DNA of 7,767 nt. Source: Alkaliphilus sp. GTDB lineage: Bacteria; Bacillota; Clostridia; Peptostreptococcales; Natronincolaceae. The notes below the pieces were generated by a model. That model had not been told where the DNA came from and made no database searches. It saw nothing but the letters and a program-made list of their open reading frames with translations. Shown in pieces: positions 1 to 4,865 of this stretch; within the stretch, counting starts at the first letter, position 1, and every line of letters begins with the position of its first letter. Made by a program: the position numbers and the translations under genes. The stretch spans positions 1 through 7,767 of the forward strand of contig JALNXC010000043.1 in NCBI GenBank assembly GCA_023230535.1, in the 5' to 3' direction.

Positions 1-504
1 GTTGTTTCAGATCCTGTCGGCAAAGAAGAGTACGAAAAGATGGAGGTGGAGATATACGGGATAATAGATAGTATCTACGGAAGACTTGAATATCATTCTG
101 AGACGGACAGGATAAACGGCACCCGCAGGGGGGCTGAATGTCATCCTGAGACGGACAGGATAAACGGCACCCGCGAAGGATCCCGGTTTTCAACCCCAAC
201 TGCAGTCGGCGTAGGCGGAACAATAACTACACTGGCAGCCTTGCATCAAAAATTAGACCCGTACGATCCGAAAAAGGTTCATAATTATCGGCTTACATTG
301 AAAGACATAGACAGTTTAAAAGAAAAACTGTTATCCTTGACGGTGTGGCAGATAAAACAACTGAAAGGCATCCATCCTAAGAGGGCGGATATAATCACGG
401 CGGGAGCCACAATACTGTCTATAATAATGAAGAGTTTAAATTTAAAAGAAATTATAGTCAGTGAATACGATAATCTGGAAGGGATGCTTTACGATTTATT
501 GTAA
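1..504 (+). CDS. Ppx/GppA-family phosphatase, C-terminal part (5' end outside window)
   Basis: The frame is open from base 1, so this is the last 167 codons of a longer gene; the ATG at 40 is internal. The family comprises exopolyphosphatases and guanosine pentaphosphate phosphohydrolases with an actin-like fold, which remove terminal phosphate from polyphosphate or pppGpp in the cytoplasm. Support comes from the phosphate-binding-loop segment VGVGGTITTLAAL (codons 69-81), the following DPYDPKKVHNYRLT, the helix region ending in KRADIITAGATIL, and the closing strand IIVSEYDNLEGML, all in family order. The oddity is codons 31-62, between SIYGRLE and FSTPTAVGVGG: they are encoded by two tandem 48-bp repeat units that do not belong to the family and were accepted without frameshift or stop. 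They fall just before the glycine-rich strand, probably in a surface loop. Whether the substrate is polyphosphate or pppGpp cannot be told. The family call is strong. Confidence 0.88.
   Translation, partial: VVSDPVGKEEYEKMEVEIYGIIDSIYGRLEYHSETDRINGTRRGAECHPETDRINGTREGSRFSTPTAVGVGGTITTLAALHQKLDPYDPKKVHNYRLTLKDIDSLKEKLLSLTVWQIKQLKGIHPKRADIITAGATILSIIMKSLNLKEIIVSEYDNLEGMLYDLL
91..186 (+). repeat. Two tandem in-frame 48-bp repeat units inside the ppx/gppA-like gene
   Basis: Unit 1 starts at 91 and unit 2 at 139, so the period is 48 nt, or 16 codons. The first 36 nt of the units differ at only two positions (TATCATTCTGAG versus TGTCATCCTGAG at the start; both run on through ACGGACAGGATAAACGGCAC). 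The last 12 nt differ; unit 2 ends CGAAGGATCCCGG. The head TGTCATCCTGAG and tail CGAAGGAT resemble a short repeat scattered through many Firmicutes genomes (general knowledge, not searched). The same element lies outside genes at 4483-4527. The encoded peptides share HxETDRINGTR. Within a unit, ATCCT can pair with AGGAT. Confidence 0.9.
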
Positions 505-682
505 TTCATGTAAATTTGGTTTCTAAAACTTAGGCAATCATATTTTTTTCTTTTCACATTTTTTCGTAAACAATCTTTCCTCACATATAAACACCTCTCG
601 TCAAATAAACAGCAAAATAAAATCAAAAACCATACATGTAGTATATGAAGCATGTCCTACATACTATATATTTGAATTAATT

Positions 683-731
683 TGTCAAAACCGTAACTAT
701 AAATGTCAAAAACTTTTTCCGGATTGTCCAC
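683..731 (+). promoter_or_regulatory. Three phased Spo0A-box-like sites upstream of spoIIE
   Basis: TGTCAAA occurs at 683 and 704 and the weaker TGTCCAC at 725, each exactly 21 bp from the next (two helical turns, so the same DNA face). The known 0A box is close to TGTCGAA, giving one mismatch for the first two sites and a poorer match for the third. The last site ends just before the -35 element at 737. Spo0A~P activates spoIIE in Bacillus, so such sites are expected here. The sequences and phasing are seen; binding is inferred. Confidence 0.6.
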
Positions 732-736
732 TAATA

Positions 737-769
737 CTGACAAAATCTTTTAAAAAAATTTGGTACACT
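737..769 (+). promoter_or_regulatory. Candidate sigma-A promoter of spoIIE with 21-bp spacer
   Basis: CTGACA (737-742, 5 of 6 to TTGACA) and TACACT (764-769, 4 of 6 to TATAAT) are separated by 21 bp instead of 17. The B. subtilis Spo0A-activated promoters of spoIIE and spoIIG are known for this kind of overlong spacer. Start of transcription would be near 776, giving a leader of about 130 nt. An alternative -10, TATAAG at 773-778, lacks a good -35. Confidence 0.5.
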
Positions 770-805
770 CTTTATAAGCAAGGGAACCTTCATTGGTCAA
801 ACCTA

Positions 806-858
806 CACTGTTTGTTTCAGAATGACAAAGGTCCCCCTATGTCATTCTGAACACAGTG
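806..858 (+). repeat. Perfect stem-loop of repeat type in the spoIIE leader
   Basis: TTCAGAATGACA (816-827) and TGTCATTCTGAA (840-851) are perfect 12-bp inverted arms around a 12-nt loop rich in C. Outer arms CACTGT (806-811) and ACAGTG (853-858) extend the stem with small internal loops. The arm TGTCATTCTGA matches the head of the repeat inserted in the upstream phosphatase gene, so this is probably a related dispersed element. It lies between the candidate promoter and the ribosome binding site, without a T-run. Confidence 0.8.
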
Positions 859-905
859 GAAAATTTCATTTGTATCATAAAAATTATTTATAGAGAGGTG
901 TTAAC

Positions 906-3308
906 ATGGACAAGCCGACAATACTGCCGTATCAGAGGGACTATGTGGAATTGGAGAGTGTGCAGCCGGCCAACGAAACCGAGACAGGTCTACTGCGGAG
1001 AGTAAACATAAGGATTATTCTATTGCACCTGGCGGCCTTTTTATTAGGCAGAGCATCAATATTACATGGGCTTACACCATTTGGGATAGCTTTTTTCACG
1101 GCTCTCAGCCAAAAAGATCGGAAATTCGGAATTTTAGGAGCAACTACATTTTTAGGAATAGCCACGGCACAGGGGCTTTCAAGCAGCATACCCTACGGAT
1201 TTGCAATAGTAATAATATTTTGTCTGTTTCGGTATGTGCTCGACCTGAGAAATATAAGGATCTTTAAGACTGCATTAATAGGAGCTACGGCCTACTTATT
1301 TACCACGGCACTGTTTTTATCATTCGGCGGTTTTTATATATACGATTGGATAATAGTTGGTTTTGAAAGTATTGTGATATTCGTTGTTGTATATATTTCA
1401 CATTATACCATCCCGGTGGCATTAGAAAATGCAAACAGAAAGATACTCTCAACAGAAGAGATAATATGCATAGCCATAATTACGGCATTGGCGCTGTCGG
1501 GGGTCAACGAAATATACATTTTAGGGCTTTCCCTAAGAAATATTTTGGGGATATTGATAACGGTTTTATTTGCCTACAACGGCGGGGCAGGTGTCGGTGC
1601 TTCGGTGGGCATAACATTGGGGTTGATAACGAGTATGTCCTCGGGCAGCACACCTGTTATAATAGGAATATTCGGGTTTTCGGGATTATTGGCGGGTATA
1701 TTCAAAAATATCGGTAAAGTGGGAAGTATATTCGGGTTTTTAGTAGGAAATGCAATATTAACATTTTATATCAACGGATACTACGAGATATTTATACAAT
1801 TCAAAGAGTGCATAGCCGCTTCCGCAGCGTTTTTAATCCTGCCTAAACCCTTGATCGTTCAGATGGAAAAATTCTGCAATGCCCGGACGACCATTTTAAA
1901 TTCCAGCAAAACCCACAGCGATAGGATGAGACAGCTCACGTATCAAAAGTTAAAAAAATATGCGGCTACTTTCGGCGAACTTTCGGCTACATTTGAAAAG
2001 ACATCGGAAAAGCAGGAGTTTTACGATAAGGATGATCTGTCAAAAACGATTGAAAGGGTAGCAAACAAGGCCTGTTATAACTGCGGTATGCGGAGGAGCT
2101 GTTGGGATAAAAACTTCAATGTCACTTATCAGGGAATACTTGATATGTTCATACATATAGAAGAAAAAGGGTCTTTGAAACATGATGATCTTCCAAAGGC
2201 CATGAGAAGGAGGTGCATAAGGCCTAAGGCAATAGTAGAGAGCGTGGCACATCTTTACGAGTTCAGTCATCTGAATATGATGTGGAAACGAAAATTGGCG
2301 GAGAGCAGAGGACTGGTAGGCAGCCAGTTAAAAGGAGTGGCTAAAATCTTAGATGATTTGGCTGTGGACGTAAACGAAGAACTGGAATTTGATGTGGATT
2401 TGGAAGACGCTGTCTACGTTGCCTTAGATAAAGAGGGACTTTCGGTTAAAAACATAATGGTATCCAATAGTGCGGAAGGCAATTTAGAGGTGGTTATTGA
2501 TAAAAAACCTCGCTTCAATAAAGATATATGCGAAGATAAATTTATTTCCATAATATCCGAAGCAGTAGGAACAAGATTGATTCCAAAGAACCATAACTGT
2601 GACATATCCGGGGACAAGAATACAGGCAGTTTTACTTTAGTCGAAGCTGAAAAATATGCGGCTTTGACAAAGTCCGCAGCAGTGACCAAAGCAGGCAGTG
2701 AACTATCGGGGGATAGTTACACATTTATGAACTTTAAAAACGGACAATACATGGCGGCCCTGAGCGATGGCATGGGTACTGGGGACAAGGCACATATACA
2801 ATCCGGCGATACTTTGGATATGCTGGAGAAAATGATGGAAGCGGGTTTTAATAGAGATATAGCGATTAAAACCATAAATTCGATACTGATGTTAAAATCT
2901 TCGGACGAAATGTTTGCCAGTTTAGATATAGCATTGATTGATCTGCATAAAGGAACGGCAGATTTTGTTAAAGTCGCAAGCGCCCCAAGTTTTATAAGAC
3001 GTCATGACGGAAGGATAGAAGAGATTACGGCTTCTACCTTACCTATAGGAATATTGACGGATATACAAATAGAGGGCAATGTCCAAAAATTAGAAGACGG
3101 AGATTTAATTATTACCGTTTCCGACGGAATAATAGACTCCAACAAAGAAAAGAGAGAAGAATGGCTCATACAATATTTAAGAAACAATAAATCTTTGAAT
3201 CCTCAAGAAATAGCGGATGGAATACTCCATACCGCACTCAAATTTACAAAAAACATTCCTACGGACGATATGACTGTACTTGTGACCAAGGTGTGGGAAA
3301 TTAAATAA
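906..3308 (+). CDS. spoIIE: Stage II sporulation protein E, membrane PP2C-type serine phosphatase
   Basis: SpoIIE dephosphorylates the anti-anti-sigma factor SpoIIAA at the polar septum, releasing sigma-F in the forespore, and also takes part in asymmetric septation through FtsZ. The 800-residue length is normal. Order: short cytoplasmic N-terminus (1-33); about ten hydrophobic membrane segments (roughly 34-312); a central regulatory region (313-585) with the cysteine cluster CYNCGMRRSCW at 390-400 and C437; and a PP2C phosphatase domain (586-800). Metal-binding aspartates visible are D603 in GDSY, D621 in SDGMGTG, D740 in SDGI and the DD pair at 787-788 near the C-terminus, matching family motifs. 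ATG at 906 is preceded by AGAGAGGTG at five bases, which fixes the start. Upstream sites suggest control by Spo0A and sigma-A. In many Firmicutes tilS, hpt and ftsH follow; here a converging SLH gene does. Confidence 0.97.
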   Translation: MDKPTILPYQRDYVELESVQPANETETGLLRRVNIRIILLHLAAFLLGRASILHGLTPFGIAFFTALSQKDRKFGILGATTFLGIATAQGLSSSIPYGFAIVIIFCLFRYVLDLRNIRIFKTALIGATAYLFTTALFLSFGGFYIYDWIIVGFESIVIFVVVYISHYTIPVALENANRKILSTEEIICIAIITALALSGVNEIYILGLSLRNILGILITVLFAYNGGAGVGASVGITLGLITSMSSGSTPVIIGIFGFSGLLAGIFKNIGKVGSIFGFLVGNAILTFYINGYYEIFIQFKECIAASAAFLILPKPLIVQMEKFCNARTTILNSSKTHSDRMRQLTYQKLKKYAATFGELSATFEKTSEKQEFYDKDDLSKTIERVANKACYNCGMRRSCWDKNFNVTYQGILDMFIHIEEKGSLKHDDLPKAMRRRCIRPKAIVESVAHLYEFSHLNMMWKRKLAESRGLVGSQLKGVAKILDDLAVDVNEELEFDVDLEDAVYVALDKEGLSVKNIMVSNSAEGNLEVVIDKKPRFNKDICEDKFISIISEAVGTRLIPKNHNCDISGDKNTGSFTLVEAEKYAALTKSAAVTKAGSELSGDSYTFMNFKNGQYMAALSDGMGTGDKAHIQSGDTLDMLEKMMEAGFNRDIAIKTINSILMLKSSDEMFASLDIALIDLHKGTADFVKVASAPSFIRRHDGRIEEITASTLPIGILTDIQIEGNVQKLEDGDLIITVSDGIIDSNKEKREEWLIQYLRNNKSLNPQEIADGILHTALKFTKNIPTDDMTVLVTKVWEIK

Positions 3309-3323
3309 ATAGAAATAACCCCC

Positions 3324-3375
3324 TTTGCGGAATATTACCGAACGGAATACTTCCGTAATAGGGTTTCTACGCAAA
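3324..3375. terminator. Imperfect stem-loop after spoIIE, possible terminator
   Basis: TTTGCG (3324-3329) can pair with CGCAAA (3370-3375), and inside it ATTAC (3334-3338) with GTAAT (3355-3359), or alternatively ACGGAA (3342-3347) with TTCCGT (3351-3356). It starts 15 bases after the spoIIE stop. No T-run follows on either strand, so intrinsic termination is only a guess from position. Confidence 0.3.
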
Positions 3376-3387
3376 AAGATCAGAAGG

Positions 3388-3470
3388 ACCATGGGGACTG
3401 CGAAAAACCATGGGGACTGTACCACCGGATAGCTTTTGTCAGCCGGGAGGGACTGTCCCCTGTGGTTTTC
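3388..3470. repeat. Dispersed-type inverted repeat between converging genes, possible bidirectional terminator
   Basis: ACCATGGGGACTG occurs twice in direct orientation (3388-3400 and 3407-3419). The second copy, in GAAAAACCATGGGGACTGT (3402-3420), is complementary, with one bulge and few mismatches, to GACTGTCCCCTGTGGTTTTC (3451-3470) around a 30-nt loop. GGGGAC(A/T)GTCCC-type arms recur in many clostridial genomes (general knowledge). The element ends nine bases from the stop codon of the minus-strand SLH gene; read on that strand its far arm ends in TGGTTTTT, so it could act as its terminator. Confidence 0.6.
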
Positions 3471-3479
3471 CACGTCTTT

Positions 3480-4112
3480 CTATTGTATAGTTATCTCCAA
3501 CGCATTATAAATCAAAACAGCAATTTCCCCACGGTTGATAACATCATCCGCAGACAAACCAATATACCTGTCAAGCCCCAAATCCATACCCTTTTCAATA
3601 TAATTATCAGGCCACTCACCCACAACATCCTTTTCATAGCCGAGAATACGAATAACAACAGCCAAAGCCTGAACATATGTAATCTCTTCCTCGGGCCTGA
3701 AAGTTTTATCCTCGAAACCCTTGATCAAATCCTTGGAAACAGCGATGTTAACATAACCGGAGGCCCAATGGCTTGCCGCCATATCCTTAAAAATCGTTTC
3801 CCCCCTATGTTTTTCCTGTACATCCTCCATTCCCTCTATCCTTACTGCCAGAGTAGCAAACTCGGCACGTGTGATATTTCTGTCGAGCCCTAAAGAACCA
3901 TCCTCATAACCCTTATAAAGTCCGATTTTTTTTAAGTATTCTCCTGCTTGTTCTTCCGTCGGCACCTGACACAGCAGGGACGGTTCTTCTTGTGTCGTGT
4001 TTCTCAATGACACAAAAGAACTGTCCCTATGTGTCTCAGCGTAGGACCCTAAACCAAAACTAAGTAACAACAGAAAACATAAAGCAACTGATAAAATCCT
4101 TTTTATATTCAT
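3480..4112 (-). CDS. Small secreted SLH-domain protein with repeat-derived N-terminus
   Basis: The 210-residue product has a signal peptide (MNIKR, then a hydrophobic run to about residue 22; likely cleavage after SYA at 25) and then almost only SLH repeats: SLH1 about 51-97 with GYEDGSLG and ITRAEFATLAV, SLH2 about 107-159 with the typical SHWASGYVNIA and ITYVQALAVVI, SLH3 about 162-208 with INRGEIAVLIYNAL. SLH domains bind pyruvylated secondary cell-wall polymers, so it should sit in the wall. No cargo domain is present. Residues 26-49 are encoded by a palindromic element that appears to have displaced the usual FxDV opening of SLH1. An ATG at 4125-4127 is also in frame, but it has no ribosome binding site; ATG at 4110-4112 follows GAGGGGTG at five bases and begins a normal signal peptide. 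The gene is divergent from the large SLH gene, and similar motifs suggest a paralogue. Partner or role beyond wall binding is unknown. Confidence 0.88.
   Translation of the reverse strand: MNIKRILSVALCFLLLLSFGLGSYAETHRDSSFVSLRNTTQEEPSLLCQVPTEEQAGEYLKKIGLYKGYEDGSLGLDRNITRAEFATLAVRIEGMEDVQEKHRGETIFKDMAASHWASGYVNIAVSKDLIKGFEDKTFRPEEEITYVQALAVVIRILGYEKDVVGEWPDNYIEKGMDLGLDRYIGLSADDVINRGEIAVLIYNALEITIQ
3968..4035. repeat. 68-bp palindromic element inside the SLH gene
   Basis: The left arm 3968-3996 (beginning GACACAGCAGGGACGGTTCT) and right arm 4009-4035 (beginning GACACAAAAGAACTGTCCCT) are near-perfect inverted copies, with a two-base length difference and one substitution in the core, around a 12-nt loop. 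Elements with GACGGTTCTTTTGTGTC-like arms are widely dispersed in clostridial genomes (general knowledge). On the coding strand it is read as residues 26-49 of the SLH protein, with no stop codon. Confidence 0.85.
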
Positions 4113-4117
4113 AGTTT

Positions 4118-4125
4118 CACCCCTC
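4118..4125 (-). promoter_or_regulatory. Ribosome binding site deciding the SLH gene start
   Basis: On the minus strand GAGGGGTG is followed by AAACT and then ATG at 4112-4110. The motif overlaps the upstream in-frame ATG at 4127-4125, which has only AT-rich sequence before it, so the downstream start is preferred. Confidence 0.8.
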
Positions 4126-4151
4126 ATACAATATATTTAAAAATATATGGG

Positions 4152-4179
4152 CAGGCTTTGTCTGTTCGCTTTTCGCCTG
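4152..4179 (-). promoter_or_regulatory. Short hairpin in the leader of the minus-strand SLH gene
   Basis: CAGGC (4152-4156) and GCCTG (4175-4179) form a 5-bp stem around an 18-nt loop, near the start of the predicted transcript. Further along, ATATATTT (4131-4138) and AAATATAT (4141-4148) form a second perfect inverted repeat just before the ribosome binding site. Roles unknown; they match no riboswitch I recognise. Confidence 0.35.
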
Positions 4180-4188
4180 TATATTCAA

Positions 4189-4197
4189 ATTATATCA
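4189..4197 (-). promoter_or_regulatory. Extended -10 promoter of the minus-strand SLH gene
   Basis: The minus strand reads TGATATAAT, a perfect extended -10 (TGnTATAAT), which can work without a -35 element. No good -35 is seen at 17 bp. Transcription would start near 4182, giving a leader of about 70 nt. Confidence 0.55.
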
Positions 4198-4211
4198 AAG
4201 ATAAGGATATA

Positions 4212-4234
4212 CTATATTAAGGTTACATTACAAT
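4212..4234. repeat. 23-bp direct repeat, copy 1
   Basis: CTATATTA, three variable bases (AGG), then TTACATTACAAT. The copy at 4641 has the same two blocks with CAA between, so 20 of 23 bases match at the same spacing. This copy lies just upstream of the extended -10 of the minus-strand SLH gene, where a regulator or RNA polymerase would touch. Confidence 0.6.
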
Positions 4235-4482
4235 TAAACGGGGGCATATATTAAAAAATATTGTGAGACATGATGTATAATAGAATATATTTATTATGTA
4301 TATCAATGTAGGAAAAATAAAATAGAGGAAAAATCTACAAAAAAGAAGGAAATTATCTGAAAATGTAGAATACGGAAGTGTAGAATATATATTTTGTAAT
4401 AATAATGTAATGGTAATTATACAAATTTGTGGGTATAATGAAATAGGAAGATTGCCGGACATAATATTTATATCATCTAAAG

Positions 4483-4527
4483 TGTCATCCTGAGACGGAC
4501 AGAATAAGTTTGACCCACGAAGGATTT
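4483..4527 (+). repeat. Intergenic copy of the ppx-type repeat
   Basis: TGTCATCCTGAGACGGACAG at 4483-4502 is identical to the first 20 bases of unit 2 in the phosphatase gene (139-158). The following 25 bases align without gaps, ending CGAAGGAT in both; the middle differs (AATAAGTTTGACCCA versus GATAAACGGCACCCG). Confidence 0.9.
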
Positions 4528-4570
4528 AAAAAAGAGGTTTTTCATTTTGTTCAAAATGGCAAAGATGGAA

Positions 4571-4615
4571 TATCATCTTGAGGTGGGCAAAATAAGTTTA
4601 GCTTATAAGGGTCCC
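4571..4615 (+). repeat. Diverged copy of the ppx-type repeat
   Basis: TATCATCTTGAGGTGGGCAA followed by AATAAGTTTAGCT aligns without gaps to the copy at 4483, sharing TCATC, TGAG, AATAAGTTT and a final AAGG. It is 88 bp downstream of that copy and in the same orientation. Confidence 0.65.
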
Positions 4616-4622
4616 AAACAAC

Positions 4623-4637
4623 AATCGTTCAACGATT
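4623..4637. promoter_or_regulatory. Perfect palindrome upstream of the large SLH gene promoter
   Basis: AATCGTT (4623-4629), a central C, then AACGATT (4631-4637). It lies about 40 bp upstream of the -35 element at 4677, a usual place for an activator site. The protein that might bind is unknown. Confidence 0.4.
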
Positions 4638-4640
4638 ATT

Positions 4641-4663
4641 CTATATTACAATTACATTACAAT
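4641..4663. repeat. 23-bp direct repeat, copy 2
   Basis: CTATATTA, CAA, TTACATTACAAT. This second copy, 429 bp from the first, ends 13 bp before the -35 element of the large SLH gene. Because the two genes diverge, the copies face opposite ways relative to their genes. Confidence 0.6.
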
Positions 4664-4676
4664 CTTCTTTTCCACA

Positions 4677-4705
4677 TTGACCAAAATATAGGTCAATGGT
4701 ATAAT
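4677..4705 (+). promoter_or_regulatory. Strong sigma-A promoter of the large SLH gene
   Basis: TTGACC (4677-4682, 5 of 6 to consensus), a 17-bp spacer and a perfect TATAAT (4700-4705). Transcription would begin near 4712, leaving an untranslated leader of about 154 nt, consistent with a highly expressed surface-layer gene. Confidence 0.8.
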
Positions 4706-4766
4706 TCTTGGTATAGTATGCGAGGTCACTGTATATGGCAGTAGCATTCGCATCTATATAAATTTA

Positions 4767-4833
4767 AGGCTGGTCGTTTCTAATAAGAAGTGGGTTTTAA
4801 TACGCGACTAAGCCTGAACATACAACCCACTTC
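4767..4833 (+). promoter_or_regulatory. Structured leader RNA: interleaved helices, pseudoknot or switch
   Basis: Helix A pairs AGGCTGGTCG (4767-4776) with CGACTAAGCCT (4805-4815): ten pairs including one G-U, with one bulged A. Helix B pairs GAAGTGGGTT (4787-4796) with AACCCACTTC (4824-4833), ten perfect pairs. The strands alternate A-B-A-B, so they form either an H-type pseudoknot (connecting stretches of 10, 8 and 8 nt) or two mutually exclusive hairpins. It ends 18 bases before the AGGGGG ribosome binding site. It matches no RNA family that I recognise. Confidence 0.6.
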
Positions 4834-4865
4834 GAAAAAGAAAATTAATAAAGGGGGAATACATA

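Larger units (their letters stand above)
505..905. other. Intergenic region between the ppx-like gene and spoIIE
   Basis: This 401-base stretch has no convincing gene. Bases 505-660 are AT-rich with no clear terminator for the upstream gene: a T-run lies at 542-549 but I find no good stem in front of it. A very weak 31-codon GTG-start frame on the minus strand (489-584) is treated under findings. Bases 683-769 hold the Spo0A-type sites and promoter, 806-858 a repeat-derived hairpin, and 892-900 the spoIIE ribosome binding site (AGAGAGGTG, five bases before ATG). Confidence 0.7.
4113..4865. other. Divergent intergenic region between two SLH genes
   Basis: This 753-base stretch is AT-rich and holds no convincing gene. 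It contains leader and promoter elements for the minus-strand gene (4118-4197), a 23-bp direct repeat in two copies, a largely featureless A-rich block (about 4235-4480) with scattered TATAAT-like sequences and the palindrome ACAAATTTGT (4421-4430), two dispersed repeat copies (4483-4615), a short palindrome (4623-4637), a strong promoter (4677-4705) and a structured leader (4767-4833). Frames of 65 and 79 codons in it look spurious. Confidence 0.7.

Noticed and set aside
91..186. CRISPR-like array
   Set aside because: There are only two units with a 12-nt non-repeated part, no spacers of normal length, and they are translated inside a gene.
542..549. Intrinsic terminator of the phosphatase gene at the T-run
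   Set aside because: No GC-rich stem precedes the T-run; the only inverted pairing nearby is short and mismatched.
941..3187. Several 60-100 codon frames inside spoIIE on both strands
   Set aside because: They are shadows of the spoIIE reading frame, which explains the whole stretch with conserved domains.
3462..3893. 143-codon frame on the plus strand
   Set aside because: It lies opposite the SLH gene, whose protein has clear SLH repeats; the plus-strand product resembles nothing and lacks a proper start site.
4152..4179. Riboswitch upstream of the minus-strand SLH gene
   Set aside because: The stem is only five pairs and I see no conserved core of c-di-GMP or other riboswitches; kept only as a weak hairpin.
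4434..4439. A further promoter at the TATAAT in the AT-rich block
   Set aside because: The hexamer 17 bp upstream (TGGTAA) is poor and no gene follows within reach; TATAAT at 4276-4281 fails likewise.
4223..4462. 79-codon hydrophobic frame on the minus strand
   Set aside because: The Phe/Ile/Leu/Tyr-rich composition is what AT-rich non-coding DNA gives; I see no clear ribosome binding site, and it overlaps the 23-bp repeat and promoter region.
4547..4744. 65-codon frame on the plus strand starting in the repeat region
   Set aside because: It has no ribosome binding site, runs through a repeat copy and straight through the consensus promoter at 4677-4705, and encodes no recognisable protein.
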